Shown here piece after piece: positions 16,307 to 24,855 of a DNA stretch of 41,090 bases. The DNA lies in assembly GCA_016209735.1 (NCBI GenBank), contig JACQVN010000047.1, positions 1 through 41,090 on the forward strand, in the 5' to 3' direction. Made by a program: the position numbers and the translations under genes. The notes beneath the pieces are model-generated. The model searched no databases, had not been told where the DNA came from, and was given only the letters and a program-made list of their open reading frames with translations. The first letter of the stretch is position 1; each line of letters starts with the position of its first letter. This stretch comes from Candidatus Methylomirabilota bacterium (GTDB lineage Bacteria; Methylomirabilota; Methylomirabilia; Methylomirabilales; 2-02-FULL-66-22).

Positions 16307-16535
16307 TCGGGAGTTCGAGGGTTCGAAAGTTCCAGAGTTCCACGCGAAACCTTTAACGTTCAACGTATGAGGAACGGCGGCACGAGAACGGGTCGAGGTT
16401 CGAAGTCCGAGGTTAAGAACCGCAGCACAGCAGCACCCCGGTACGACCGTACGGTCGAAGCCCGCAACCCCCGAACCTCGAACTTTCGAACTCCCGAACT
16501 CGCGAACCTTCGAACGCGCGATGTTCCGAACCCCC
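16307..16535. repeat. 8-base periodic inverted repeat (GTTCGAN / NNNCGAAC)
   Basis: The left arm repeats 8-base units such as TTCGAGGG and TTCGAAAG. The right arm (about 16468-16522) repeats their complement as CCTCGAAC, TTTCGAAC, TCCCGAAC. Between them are AACGTTCAACG words and GTACGACCGTACGG. The element lies exactly between two convergent genes. Confidence 0.75.
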
Positions 16536-16538
16536 TGA

Positions 16539-17666
16539 TCAGGATAGCTTCTGGCCGCACTCCGGACAGAACTTGGCGCCGGGCTGCACCGCCGCATTGC
16601 ACTTGGGGCAAGCAGACGCCTGGAGGCTCGCGCCGCACTCCGGACAGAACTTGGCGGCCGGCGGCGCCTGGGCGTTGCACTTGGGGCAGGGCCTCGTTGT
16701 CGCCAGCTCCTTGCCGCAGGAGGAACAGAACTTTGCCTGAGCCGCGTTCTCGGCCCGGCAGTGGGGACAGGCGATCTTGGCGCCGGGCGCAAACGCCGGG
16801 GCCATGACGTTCTGCATCATGCCGGCCATGCCCACGCCCAGGCCCGCGCCCGCTCCCAGGCCGAGCCCCGCGCCCATGAGGTTCGCCCCCTCGGTAGAAG
16901 CCGCCTTCTCCATGGTGTCGAAGGTCCGCTTCATCCGGTAGGTGTCCTGCCCCAGGATGTCGATCTCGGCCCGATCGGCCAGCGCCTTGCGGAGCTGCTG
17001 AACCGACGGGTCCTCCTCCGGGACGTTGATGGACTCCACCACAAAGCGAACGGCCTCCAGGCCGAAGCTGGCGAACTCCTCGGCGATCTTCCCCCTCCCG
17101 GCGATGCCGATCTCCTCCAGCAGGGTCATGATCTTGAGAACGGTCACCTTTTGCTTGTAGAGGGTTTCCGAGATGAAGTCCTGGAGCTTGGGCAAGATGA
17201 CCAGGTCGCGCAGGGCGGCGCCCGCATCTTCCGTGGTGGAGGCCTTCCAGGTGCCGATGGCCATGAGGAGGAAGGCCCGGGCGTCTTTGACCCGGATGGA
17301 ATAGGAGCCGAAGGCGCGGACCGGCACCGCCAGGTTGTAGAGCGGATCCTGCAGGAGAATGGGAACCTTGGTGCCCCACTTCAGGTTGGGGATCTCGGTC
17401 TTGGCCACGAAGTACACCTCGGCAGGAAAGGGAGTCTGCCCGCCGAAGGGGAGGTTGATGACCTTTTCCAGGATGGGGAGGTTCCCCGTCTTCAGGGTGT
17501 GGCGGCCGGGGCGGAACGAGTCCAAGGCGCGGCCCTCCTTGAAGAGGATGGCCTCCTGGTTCTCCCGCACGATGAGCTGCGCACCCAATGCGATTGCCCC
17601 TTCGGGGAATGGGGCCAGAATTTCACCGGGTGTTGGATCCCATCTGACGACGTCGAGAAGTGCCAT
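16539..17666 (-). CDS. SPFH-domain protein with three C-terminal zinc ribbons (YdjI-like)
   Basis: This 375-residue protein has an SPFH/band-7-like domain (about 25-250; GAQLIVRENQEAILFKEGRA, then a helical RKALADRAEID segment). A Gly/Ala-rich linker (LGLGAGAGLGVGMAGMMQ) follows, then three CxxC...CxxC ribbons (about 291-375). The family was once called virion core protein. B. subtilis YdjI, of this type, recruits a PspA homologue to membranes, which suggests a membrane-scaffold role here. There is no transmembrane helix. ATG 17666 lies three bases after the upstream stop, so the two genes form an operon. It converges on the FAD-protein gene. Confidence 0.85.
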   Translation of the reverse strand: MALLDVVRWDPTPGEILAPFPEGAIALGAQLIVRENQEAILFKEGRALDSFRPGRHTLKTGNLPILEKVINLPFGGQTPFPAEVYFVAKTEIPNLKWGTKVPILLQDPLYNLAVPVRAFGSYSIRVKDARAFLLMAIGTWKASTTEDAGAALRDLVILPKLQDFISETLYKQKVTVLKIMTLLEEIGIAGRGKIAEEFASFGLEAVRFVVESINVPEEDPSVQQLRKALADRAEIDILGQDTYRMKRTFDTMEKAASTEGANLMGAGLGLGAGAGLGVGMAGMMQNVMAPAFAPGAKIACPHCRAENAAQAKFCSSCGKELATTRPCPKCNAQAPPAAKFCPECGASLQASACPKCNAAVQPGAKFCPECGQKLS

Positions 17667-17669
17667 GGC

Positions 17670-18197
17670 TTACCCCCCCATGAGGACGTGTTGGCGATCG
17701 GCGAAGGCACGTTCGAATTCCTTGATCGGCCGGAAGACCTCTCCGATCCCGGCGGCGTCGACCTGCTCGGTGCCGGCCAGCTTGGCCACGGCAGCGCGGA
17801 CGGCCTCGACTTTCCCCAGGAGCGACGTGTCGTATTGGATCAACCGGTCCTGGTCCGCGCTGGTGAACTTGGCCTGGGCGCTGGAGAAGGACGAGGAGGC
17901 GCCGAAATCCGCCGCCTGGCAGGTCTTGGCGTTCTTCTCCAGCGTCTCGTTGATGCCGTTCAGCTCCGGGAGAATTGCCAGCTCCCCCCGCTGGGCCAGG
18001 CGTTTGGCGATGGCGTCCACCTCCCCCTTGCAGGAGATCAAGACGTCGGCCAGGTATGTTCTCATCATGCGATCGGAGGCGTAGCGTTCGCGGTAGTGCA
18101 TGTACCCCTTGAAGCCGGGAAGCTTCTTGAGCAGGTTGTCCAGCAACGTGCGGCTGTCCTCATGCTTCCTCCGGATGCTGCGGATGTCGGGTTCCAT
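17670..18197 (-). CDS. Helical soluble protein of unknown function, partner of the SPFH gene
   Basis: This 175-residue, charged and largely helical protein has segments such as IRSIRRKHEDSRTLLDNLLK and EVDAIAKRLAQRGELAILPE. It has no signal peptide or membrane helix. I do not recognise a family; it is not a clear PspA, though it occupies the place where PspA or similar helical partners occur. ATG 18197 is chosen because GGAGGT lies seven bases upstream; a longer frame to 18227 lacks this. It is co-transcribed with the SPFH gene. Confidence 0.72.
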   Translation of the reverse strand: MEPDIRSIRRKHEDSRTLLDNLLKKLPGFKGYMHYRERYASDRMMRTYLADVLISCKGEVDAIAKRLAQRGELAILPELNGINETLEKNAKTCQAADFGASSSFSSAQAKFTSADQDRLIQYDTSLLGKVEAVRAAVAKLAGTEQVDAAGIGEVFRPIKEFERAFADRQHVLMGG

Positions 18198-18281
18198 TCC
18201 GTCCACCTCCCGAGTGCCACGGGTCATTAGCCTGGTCAGGGCAATCCCAGAACGGCTCCCAGGACCGCCTCAATCCCCGTG

Positions 18282-18311
18282 AGCCTAGCAGCAAGCGGAG
18301 CACGGTGTCAA
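18282..18311 (-). promoter_or_regulatory. Candidate promoter of the helical-protein/SPFH operon
   Basis: On the minus strand a perfect TTGACA (18311-18306) is followed after 18 bases by TAGGCT (18287-18282). Transcription would start near 18275, about 80 bases before ATG 18197. The -10 is weak. Confidence 0.42.
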
Positions 18312-18460
18312 GGAAGCTGGAGTTGCCTTCCTTCCACTCGTGATCGATGATTGGGATAGGACAAGGGAACGAGAAGAATTATGGATAGCCTCGAGAGGTT
18401 GGGAGCCTCGTCGCTTCCACTTTCTCTTCTCGCTCCGATCTGTTGGCAACCGGCGAGACG

Positions 18461-18507
18461 AGCCCAGATTATTCACGAACAAAGGGCTTTCGTGAATAAT
18501 CCGATCC
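18461..18507. repeat. Family-1 palindrome, partly degenerate
   Basis: GATTATTCACGAA and its exact complement form 13-base inner arms around a 9-base loop. The outer AGCCCA end pairs poorly with the right side. It lies about 40 bases before the YvlD-like gene, in a 350-base gap that otherwise holds only the minus-strand promoter. Confidence 0.7.
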
Positions 18508-18547
18508 GGGAAACGGGACGTGGCCCGCCGACCCCTCGGAGGAGGCG

Positions 18548-18943
18548 ATGCGAGGGATTCTGATCCGGTGGTTGGTGCTGACCCTGGCGATCCTGGCGAC
18601 CGCCCAACTCTTGGACGGCATCCGGGTCAGCGGGTTCTCGAGCGCCGTGGCGGCGGCCGCCATCCTTGGGATCCTCAATGCCTTGCTCCGGCCGGTTCTC
18701 CTGATCGTGACCCTGCCGATCAACATCTTGACTTTCGGCCTCTTCACCTTTGTCATCAATGCCCTGCTGCTGCTGATGGCCTCGGGCGCGATCCCGGGCT
18801 TCGAGGTGGGCGGATTCTGGGCGGCCGTCGGCGGGTCGATCGTGATCAGCCTCGTCAGTTGGCTGCTCAACAGCTTCATTGGGAAGCGAGGAACGGTCCA
18901 GTACGTTGAACTGCGGAAGACGGGGCCGGGCCGCTGGGAGTGA
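18548..18943 (+). CDS. YvlD/phage-holin superfamily IV-like four-helix membrane protein
   Basis: This 131-residue protein has four transmembrane helices. The typical sequence LGILNALLRPVLLIVTLPIN and the following TFGLFTFVINALLLLMAS identify the family. Its function is not established; B. subtilis YvlD is linked to cell-envelope stress responses. GGAGG lies four bases before the ATG. It follows the SPFH unit on the opposite strand, which may place it in the same membrane-stress neighbourhood. Confidence 0.82.
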   Translation: MRGILIRWLVLTLAILATAQLLDGIRVSGFSSAVAAAAILGILNALLRPVLLIVTLPINILTFGLFTFVINALLLLMASGAIPGFEVGGFWAAVGGSIVISLVSWLLNSFIGKRGTVQYVELRKTGPGRWE

Positions 18944-19164
18944 GTGACCAGTCCTCGGTTCCTGCGGACTCTTCCGGGGATGTCATTGGCTGCCCTGGAA
19001 CGCCGAGGGGCCGGTAGGCGGCCGCTTCCTTGCGAGGAAGCACCTCAAGAATTGATTCGTTGGCGGTGCATCGCCGTCGATTCGCGCCCGCCGGCGACAG
19101 CCTCCCTTCCCCGTGACTGGCAACGGGGGGGCGTCGGCCGAGGCTTCTGGCCAGAGGGTCTCAG

Positions 19165-19245
19165 GGTATGGATCTCGTACCGGCGGCCGTCCGCCGGGAG
19201 CGCCTCGTATTCCCTGGAGGTCAAGATCACCCCAGTGGTATGCAT
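19165..19245 (-). pseudogene. Remnant of a Uma2-family nuclease gene (5' end only)
   Basis: The first 27 or so codons, starting at ATG 19245 (MHTTGVILTSREYEALPADG), match the start of the Uma2 gene at 37893 almost word for word. After the RYEIH segment the sequence loses similarity. Upstream bases also match that locus. A further frame on this strand is arginine- and proline-rich and is not a gene. Confidence 0.75.
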
Positions 19246-19274
19246 CGGCAGTTGCCTCGCAAAGGACACGCTCG

Positions 19275-19303
19275 ACTGTGCCGCCCCCCCCTTGTCCCGT
19301 CAA
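19275..19303 (-). promoter_or_regulatory. Relic promoter of the Uma2 remnant
   Basis: TTGACG (19303-19298), 17 bases, then CACAGT (19280-19275). The intact sister copy at 37951 has TTGACG-17-TATTGT, so the -35 is retained while the -10 has decayed. Confidence 0.45.
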
Positions 19304-19344
19304 GGAGCGGTCGCGCGGCCTCGGCCCCGCGGCCCAGTTGTGAC

Positions 19345-19373
19345 TTGACAAGGTGCGGTGCTTCGAGTACCCT
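19345..19373 (+). promoter_or_regulatory. Candidate promoter of rplM-rpsI
   Basis: A perfect TTGACA (19345-19350) is followed after 17 bases by TACCCT (19368-19373). It lies about 45 bases before the L13 start codon; the -10 is weak. Confidence 0.45.
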
Positions 19374-19419
19374 TTCACGGCTATTTTCCTGGAGTTCCCA
19401 GTCGGACAGGAGCGGTGGA

Positions 19420-19854
19420 ATGAAGACGTATCAACCAAAGACGGGGGAGATCGCCCGTCGCTGGGTGCTGGTGGATGCGGGGGGGCAAAACCTCGGCCGC
19501 CTGGCGTCCCGCGTGGCGATGATCCTGCGCGGCAAGACCAAGCCGGCCTTCGCCCCCCATGCGGACGTCGGCGATTTCGTGGTGGTGATCAACGCCGAGA
19601 AAGTGGCCTTCACCGGCAAGAAGGCCCAGCAGAAGATGTATTACCACCACTCCCAGTATCCCGGCGGCTTGCGCGAGGACGCCTTGGGAAAACTGATGAA
19701 GGAAAAGCCCGAGCGCGTCGTGGAGAAGGCGGTGCGGGGCATGCTCCCGAAGACCAAGCTGGGGAACGCCCTCTTCGGGAAACTGAAGGTCTATGCGGGG
19801 GGGACCCACCCGCATGCAGCCCAGCGGCCGGTGGCCGACGCCCCCGTCCGGTAA
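19420..19854 (+). CDS. rplM: 50S ribosomal protein L13
   Basis: 144 residues, near the usual 142. Family features include WVLVDAGGQNLGRLASRVA at the N-terminus, GKTKPAFAPHADVGDFVVVI and RAVRGMLPKTKLG-like positions (here KAVRGMLPKTKLGNALFGKL), and the terminal HPHAAQRP. L13 binds 23S rRNA early in large-subunit assembly. AGGAGCGG precedes the ATG. It is followed after 21 bases by rpsI, the universal bacterial pairing. Confidence 0.97.
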   Translation: MKTYQPKTGEIARRWVLVDAGGQNLGRLASRVAMILRGKTKPAFAPHADVGDFVVVINAEKVAFTGKKAQQKMYYHHSQYPGGLREDALGKLMKEKPERVVEKAVRGMLPKTKLGNALFGKLKVYAGGTHPHAAQRPVADAPVR

Positions 19855-19875
19855 AGGGGAGGAGAGGATCGAGGC

Positions 19876-20271
19876 ATGCAGGTGACAGCGCGCTTTTACG
19901 GCACCGGGCGGCGGAAGTGCTCCGTGGCCCGCGTCTGGTTGCAGGCCGGCGACGGGAAGATCCAGGTGAACGAGCGTCCCGCGGACGACTTCTTTCCCCG
20001 CCCTCCGCTCAAGATGATCCTGGCGCAGCCCTTCAAGGCGGCCGGCCTAGAGGGGAAGTACGACGTCATGGCCACGGTCTCGGGCGGCGGGATGACCGGG
20101 CAGGCCGGGGCCATCCGGCTGGGAATCGCGCGGGCACTCCTCCAGATGGACCAGGCCATTCGCACCACCCTCAAGAAGGCGGGGCTGCTCACGCGGGATC
20201 CGCGCGTGAAGGAGCGGCGAAAGTACGGGCAGAAAGGCGCACGGGCCCGATTCCAGTTCTCCAAGCGGTAG
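19876..20271 (+). CDS. rpsI: 30S ribosomal protein S9
   Basis: 131 residues with the S9 hallmarks. The N-terminal [18 protein letters not shown], the central [20 protein letters not shown], and the C-terminal [20 protein letters not shown] ending in QFSKR reach the P-site tRNA in known ribosomes. The start ATG follows GGGGAGGAGAGG-like purines. A terminator follows 20 bases after the stop. Confidence 0.97.
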   Translation: MQVTARFYGTGRRKCSVARVWLQAGDGKIQVNERPADDFFPRPPLKMILAQPFKAAGLEGKYDVMATVSGGGMTGQAGAIRLGIARALLQMDQAIRTTLKKAGLLTRDPRVKERRKYGQKGARARFQFSKR

Positions 20272-20291
20272 TCAATAGCGCGAGAAGATCA

Positions 20292-20325
20292 GGGGAAGGG
20301 CCTCCGGGTTCTTCCCCTTTTTTTT
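20292..20325 (+). terminator. Rho-independent terminator after rpsI
   Basis: GGGGAAG (20292-20298) pairs with CTTCCCC (20311-20317), with a GC-rich interior, and eight T follow directly (20318-20325). Confidence 0.8.
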
Positions 20326-20344
20326 GCGCTGCGCGCAAAAAAAA
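20318..20344. repeat. Family-2 palindrome (T-run, GCGC core, A-run)
   Basis: Eight T, a GCGC-rich core and eight A form a hairpin that shares its T-run with the rpsI terminator. Related elements lie at 28687, 28739, 35032 and 35249. Confidence 0.65.
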
Positions 20345-20369
20345 TAGAGCGGGACAGACAGGATCTCCC

Positions 20370-21434
20370 ATGTCGAACTCATCGCCGTCGCAGGCGCGTC
20401 GGGTTGCCATCGCCGGGGCCAGCGGCTACACGGGGGCGGAGCTGCTCCGTCTCCTGGTCTCCCACCCGGCCGTCAAGGTGGTGGCCCTCACGGCGGATAC
20501 GCACGCCAACCAGCCGATTACGAAGATCTTCCCCAGTCTGACGGGCTTCGTGGACCTCACCTGCCTTCCGTTGGATCCGGTCAAGCTGGCGGCGGAGGCC
20601 GAGTTCGTCTTTCTGGCCCTGCCGCACAAGGCGTCCATGACGGCGGGGGCGGACCTGGTGGCGCGGGGCGTGCGCGTCCTCGACCTCAGTGCCGACTTCC
20701 GGCTCAAGGATCCTGCGGCCTATCCCCGCTGGTACGGGATGGAGCATACGGAGACCCACCTGCTCCGGGAGGCGATCTACGGGCTGCCCGAGCTGTACGG
20801 CCGGGCCATCGCGTCTGCCCGTCTGGTGGCCGTTCCCGGCTGCTACCCGACGAGCGCTATCCTGGGGCTGGCGCCCTTGGTGAGGCAGGGCCTGGTGGAT
20901 GTCACGACGATCGTGCTGGATTCCATCTCGGGCGTCTCCGGCGCGGGACGAAAGCTCGACCTCCCCTACCATTACTCCGAGGTCAACGAGAGCCTGAAGG
21001 CCTATGGGGTGGCCAAGCACCGCCACACGCCGGAAATCGAACAGGAGCTGTCCCGCCTGGCGGGGCGGGAGATCGCCGTCACCTTCACTCCCCACCTGGC
21101 GCCCCTCACCCGGGGGATCCTGACGACCATCACGGCCGCCTTGACCGGCCCGCGCTCCACCGCGGAGCTCTTGGAGGTCTACCGGGAGTTCTACCGCGAC
21201 AGCCACTTCGTGAGAGTCCTGCCGGAAGGGCGGCTTCCGGAGACGAAGCAGGTCCTCCACTCGAACCTCTTGGATGTCGGCCTGGTGGCCGACCCCCGGA
21301 CAGGGCGGGTGATCGTGGTCTCGGCGATCGACAATCTGGTGAAGGGGGCGTCGGGCCAAGCCGTGCAATGCTTCAACCTGATGGCCGGCTTGGACGAGCG
21401 GACCGGTCTCTGGATTCCCGGCCTCTACCCCTGA
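20370..21434 (+). CDS. argC: N-acetyl-gamma-glutamyl-phosphate reductase
   Basis: This 354-residue NADPH-dependent enzyme is the third step of arginine synthesis. The nucleotide-binding GASGYTGAELLRLL (about 17-30), the catalytic Cys in VPGCYPTSA, the SGVSGAGRKL loop, and the His-containing FTPHLAPLTRGI are all present. Length is normal (about 340-350). The ATG follows AGGATCTCCC. It lies between ribosomal protein genes and argJ, and a hairpin repeat overlaps its stop region. Confidence 0.96.
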   Translation: MSNSSPSQARRVAIAGASGYTGAELLRLLVSHPAVKVVALTADTHANQPITKIFPSLTGFVDLTCLPLDPVKLAAEAEFVFLALPHKASMTAGADLVARGVRVLDLSADFRLKDPAAYPRWYGMEHTETHLLREAIYGLPELYGRAIASARLVAVPGCYPTSAILGLAPLVRQGLVDVTTIVLDSISGVSGAGRKLDLPYHYSEVNESLKAYGVAKHRHTPEIEQELSRLAGREIAVTFTPHLAPLTRGILTTITAALTGPRSTAELLEVYREFYRDSHFVRVLPEGRLPETKQVLHSNLLDVGLVADPRTGRVIVVSAIDNLVKGASGQAVQCFNLMAGLDERTGLWIPGLYP

Positions 21435-21473
21435 TCCGGGCGATTCACAGAAAGACCGCGAATCGCCCGGATT
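21433..21473. repeat. Hairpin related to family 1, directly after argC
   Basis: ATCCGGGCGATTC and its complement form 13-base arms around ACAGAAAGACCGC. The inner ATTCAC/GCGAAT resembles family 1, with rearranged outer ends. It could act as an argC terminator, but no T-run follows. Confidence 0.6.
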
Positions 21474-21646
21474 AATCTCGAGCGCCTCTGGTGTCGGAAC
21501 CGAAGCCCGCGAAACGCGGGGTGGTTATGCCCGAAAGCGCAGCCTCCACGGGTAATTCTGACTGCCTCTCTTTGCGGTCTTCGCGAGCTTTGCGGTGAGA
21601 GGTTTGGGATAATCTTACCAACCCGGGGAGCGGGGGGAGACGGCCC
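21474..21646. other. argC-argJ gap with CTTTGCGGT repeat words
   Basis: The gap holds no gene. At 21569-21600 the words TTTGCGGTC and CTTTGCGGTGA recur around TTCGCGAG. This resembles the CGCAAAG word repeat seen again at 40471. Confidence 0.5.
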
Positions 21647-22867
21647 ATGGCGGATCACCATTTTCGCCCGGTTGCCAGCGGGCTGGCTGCGGTGCAGGGA
21701 CTCAAGGCGACCGGTCTGGCCTGCGGGATCAAGACCACCGGCAAGCTGGATCTGGCCCTGGTGGTGACCGATCGTCCGGCCACCGTGGCGGCAACCTTCA
21801 CCACGAACCGCGTCCAGGCGGCACCCGTCCAACTGTCGCGCCGGCACCTCCGGGGCGGGCGTCTGGCCGCCATCGTCCTCAACAGCGGGAATGCCAACGC
21901 CTGCACGGGGGCTCGCGGCTTCCAGGACGCCGAGGCCACGGCGGCGGAAGTGGCCGAGGCGCTGGGCTGCCCCCTCCGGCAGGTCTTCGTGGCGTCCACA
22001 GGGGTGATCGGCCGGCCGCTGCCCATGGCGAACATCCGGGCCGGCATCCGGGAAGCGGCAACGCAGCTCTCGCGGCGGGGGGCGCGCCTCGCGGCGCAGG
22101 CCATCCTCACCACCGACAGCAGACCGAAGGAAGCCGGCGTCTCCTTCGACCTGGCCGGACGGCGCGTGACCGTGGCCGGCTTCTGCAAGGGTGCCGGGAT
22201 GATCGCGCCCCGCATGGCCACCATGCTGGCCGTGATCGCCACCGACGCCACCCTCTCCAGCCGGCTCCTGCACCGGGCGATCAAGACGGCGGTGGCGGAG
22301 AGCTTCAACCGCATCACGGTGGACGGGGACACCAGCACCAACGACACGGTCCTCTGCTTCGCCACGGCCGCGGCCAATGCTCCGGCCATCGCGGCGGGGA
22401 CAGGGGCCTTCCGAACCTTCCAGGCGGCCTTGACCCACACGTGCCGGTCGCTCGCCCGAATGATCGCCCTGGACGGCGAAGGGGCCACAAAACTGGCGGC
22501 CGTGCGGCTCTGCGGGGCGCGGTCTGCGGCGGAGGCGGCGCGGGCGGCCCGCACCGTCGCCGAGTCCCCGCTGGTGAAGACAACGCTGTATGGCGAGGAT
22601 ATGAACTGGGGCAGGATCATGGCGGCCCTGGGTCGTTCCGGAGCCGGTTTCGATCCCGAGACGGTGGACATCGCGGTGGACGGCCTCCCGGTGGTCCGCA
22701 GGGGCCTGAGTCTGGGCCCGGCCGCCGAGGCCCGGGCCAACCGGCGCCTGCGCCAGCGGGAGTTCGCCCTGGAGATCGATCTCGGCGCGGGGCGCGGTGA
22801 GGCGGAGATTTGGACGACGGATCTGACGGAGGAGTACGTGCGGATCAATGCTGGGTATCGGACGTAA
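21647..22867 (+). CDS. argJ: Bifunctional ornithine acetyltransferase / N-acetylglutamate synthase
   Basis: This 406-residue enzyme recycles the acetyl group in arginine synthesis. It is an autoprocessing Ntn hydrolase-like protein: the KGAGMIAPRMATML motif supplies the nucleophile Thr192, at which the precursor splits into alpha and beta chains. Also visible are LNSGNANACTG, FVASTGVIG (oxyanion hole Thr) and TTLYGEDMNWGRI. The C-terminus ends TTDLTEEYVRINAGYRT, as expected. GGGGGGAGA lies upstream of ATG 21647. With argC upstream it forms an arginine pair; the cyclic pathway is implied. Confidence 0.96.
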   Translation: MADHHFRPVASGLAAVQGLKATGLACGIKTTGKLDLALVVTDRPATVAATFTTNRVQAAPVQLSRRHLRGGRLAAIVLNSGNANACTGARGFQDAEATAAEVAEALGCPLRQVFVASTGVIGRPLPMANIRAGIREAATQLSRRGARLAAQAILTTDSRPKEAGVSFDLAGRRVTVAGFCKGAGMIAPRMATMLAVIATDATLSSRLLHRAIKTAVAESFNRITVDGDTSTNDTVLCFATAAANAPAIAAGTGAFRTFQAALTHTCRSLARMIALDGEGATKLAAVRLCGARSAAEAARAARTVAESPLVKTTLYGEDMNWGRIMAALGRSGAGFDPETVDIAVDGLPVVRRGLSLGPAAEARANRRLRQREFALEIDLGAGRGEAEIWTTDLTEEYVRINAGYRT

Positions 22868-22940
22868 GAACGGTTCGAGAGTTCGAAGGTTCGGGGGCTC
22901 GCATGTTTAACGTTCAACGTTTAACGTTCAACGTTCCACG
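22868..22940. repeat. 8-base then 7-base periodic repeat
   Basis: GTTCGAGA and GTTCGAAG units (8-base period) pass into TTTAACG and TTCAACG units (7-base period). It lies directly after argJ and before the rpsB promoter. Confidence 0.7.
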
Positions 22941-22948
22941 GGGAAGGT

Positions 22949-22977
22949 TCGACAGCGGCCGGCCGATGTGATATAAA
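22949..22977 (+). promoter_or_regulatory. Strong sigma-70-like promoter and 5' leader of rpsB-tsf
   Basis: TCGACA (22949-22954), exactly 17 bases, then TATAAA (22972-22977): each hexamer matches 5/6. Transcription would start near 22984, leaving a leader of about 125 bases. The leader contains self-complementary GC-rich stretches (TTGCCGGAGGGCAGGACCCTGC region, 23041-23062) and may bind S2 for feedback control, by analogy with other rpsB leaders. Confidence 0.62.
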
Positions 22978-23109
22978 AACCGACGGCTCGCGCGGAAGCG
23001 GAGCCCATCACACACGTGCGCGGATCCCGGCAGGGGTGTCTTGCCGGAGGGCAGGACCCTGCGGGGAGATGAAGCGCGCGGCGGATCAACCACCAGAAGG
23101 GGGAATGGC

Positions 23110-23910
23110 ATGAGCGCGGTGACGATCAAGGAGTTGCTGGAAGCGGGGGTCCACTTCGGGCACCAGACGAAGCGCTGGAACCCGAAGATGAAGAAGTACC
23201 TGTTTGGGGAGCGGAACGGCATCTACATCATCGACTTGCAGAAGACCCTGAAGAAGTTCGAAGAGGCCAGCGAATTCGTCCGTTCCGTGGCGGCGCGCGG
23301 GGCGGCGGTGCTCTTCGTCGGGACGAAGAAGCAGGCGGTGGAGATCGTTGAGGAGGAGGCGGTCCGCGCCGGCATGTTCTTCGTCAACCGCCGGTGGCTG
23401 GGCGGCACCCTCACCAACTTCCGCACGATCACGCGGAGCATCTCCCGCCTCAAGCAGTTGGAGGACATGAAGGCGACCGGGAAGTTCGAGGCCTTCGCCA
23501 AGAAAGAGGTCCTCCGGCTGGAGCGGGAAATGGAGAAACTCAACAACTCCTTCATGGGTATCAAGGGGATGGAGCAGCTTCCCGGGGCGCTGTTCGTCAT
23601 CGATCCCAAGAAGGAGTCCATCGCGGTGCACGAGGCGCGCCGCCTGGCCATCCCGGTGGTGGCGGTGGTCGACACCAACTGCGATCCGGACGACGTGGAT
23701 TTCCCCGTGCCGGGGAACGACGACGCGATCCGGGCCATTCGACTGATCACCTCCCGGCTGGCGGATGCAGTCATCGAGGGGCGCGGCGAGGGGGCCAAAT
23801 CCGGCGTGACCCTGCAGGAGATGGAGGGCCGCCCGCCCGCGCCGGCACCGGCAGGAGTCGCCCCGGCAGCGGCGGCGGCCGGCACGCCGCCACCCCCGCC
23901 GCAGGCATAA
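23110..23910 (+). CDS. rpsB: 30S ribosomal protein S2
   Basis: 266 residues. Family features: the N-terminal [47 protein letters not shown] and [20 protein letters not shown]. The C-terminus carries a Pro/Ala-rich tail of about 25 residues ([17 protein letters not shown] and onward), an unordered extension seen in some GC-rich lineages. The ATG follows AAGGGGG. tsf begins nine bases after the stop. Confidence 0.97.
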   Translation: MSAVTIKELLEAGVHFGHQTKRWNPKMKKYLFGERNGIYIIDLQKTLKKFEEASEFVRSVAARGAAVLFVGTKKQAVEIVEEEAVRAGMFFVNRRWLGGTLTNFRTITRSISRLKQLEDMKATGKFEAFAKKEVLRLEREMEKLNNSFMGIKGMEQLPGALFVIDPKKESIAVHEARRLAIPVVAVVDTNCDPDDVDFPVPGNDDAIRAIRLITSRLADAVIEGRGEGAKSGVTLQEMEGRPPAPAPAGVAPAAAAAGTPPPPPQA

Positions 23911-23919
23911 GGAGTGGGC

Positions 23920-24828
23920 ATGACGATTACGGCGAACATGGTGAAAGATCTCCGCGACAAGACCGGCGCGGGGTTTATGGAGTGCAAGGCGGCCCTGTCG
24001 GAGTCGGCCGGCGACATGGAGAAGGCGGTCGACATCCTGCGCAAGCGGGGGCGCAAGGTTGCGGAGAAGAAGGCCGGCCGGGCCGCGGCGGACGGCCTGG
24101 TGGCGGTGTGGACCTCGCCCGATCGAAAGATCGGGGCCGTCGTCGAGTTGAACTGCGAGACCGATTTCGTGGCCCGCACGGAGCAGTTCGTGGCCCTGAC
24201 CCGCACGCTGATGGATCTGGTCGGTGCGGACGCGGGTGCGACCAATGCGGCCGCGCTCCTGGAGCGGAGCGTAGGTGGGACCAAAGTGTCCGACCGGATC
24301 AAGGAGCTCATCGGTTCGCTGGGCGAGAACGTCGTGCTGCGGCGGGCGGCGCGCCTGGCGGTGCCCGCGGAGGCCACGGGGGCCGTGGTCAGCTACCTGC
24401 ACGCCGGCGGGAAAATTGGGGTGCTGGTCGAGGTGCGGTGCGCCTCGCAGAAGGCCTCCGGGAGCGAGGCGCTCGCCCGGGTCGCCAAGGAGCTGGCCCT
24501 GCAGGTCTGCTCGGCGGAGCCGGCGTACGTCTCGCGGGGGCAGGTGCCGGCGGTGGCGCTGGAGCGCGAGCGGGAGATCCTGCGGGCCCAGCCGGACGTC
24601 CAGTCCAAGCCTGCCCCCATCCAGGACAAGATCATCCAGGGACGTCTGGAGAAATACTACGCCGAGCGCTGCCTGCTGGATCAGCCCTTCATCCGGGATC
24701 CCGAGGGCAAGCAGAAGGTCAAGGACGTCCTGAAGGCGGCGGGTCAGGAAGTGGGCGAACCGCTCAGCGTGGCGGCGTTCGTCCGCTTCCGTCTCGGCGA
24801 AGGGGCGGAGAAGCGGTCGGAGGAATAG
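23920..24828 (+). CDS. tsf: Elongation factor Ts
   Basis: 302 residues; the guanine-nucleotide exchange factor for EF-Tu. The N-terminal UBA-like domain (VKDLRDKTGAGFMECKAALS) is followed by KKAGRAAADGLV and the core TDFVARTEQF motif that contacts EF-Tu. The C-terminal coiled-coil and dimer region follow (EKYYAERCLLDQPFIRD). AAGGAG lies upstream of ATG 23920; a GTG two codons earlier is the alternative. It is co-transcribed with rpsB. Confidence 0.97.
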   Translation: MTITANMVKDLRDKTGAGFMECKAALSESAGDMEKAVDILRKRGRKVAEKKAGRAAADGLVAVWTSPDRKIGAVVELNCETDFVARTEQFVALTRTLMDLVGADAGATNAAALLERSVGGTKVSDRIKELIGSLGENVVLRRAARLAVPAEATGAVVSYLHAGGKIGVLVEVRCASQKASGSEALARVAKELALQVCSAEPAYVSRGQVPAVALEREREILRAQPDVQSKPAPIQDKIIQGRLEKYYAERCLLDQPFIRDPEGKQKVKDVLKAAGQEVGEPLSVAAFVRFRLGEGAEKRSEE

Positions 24829-24855
24829 CCGGCCGGCGAACGGGAAGCGTGGTGA

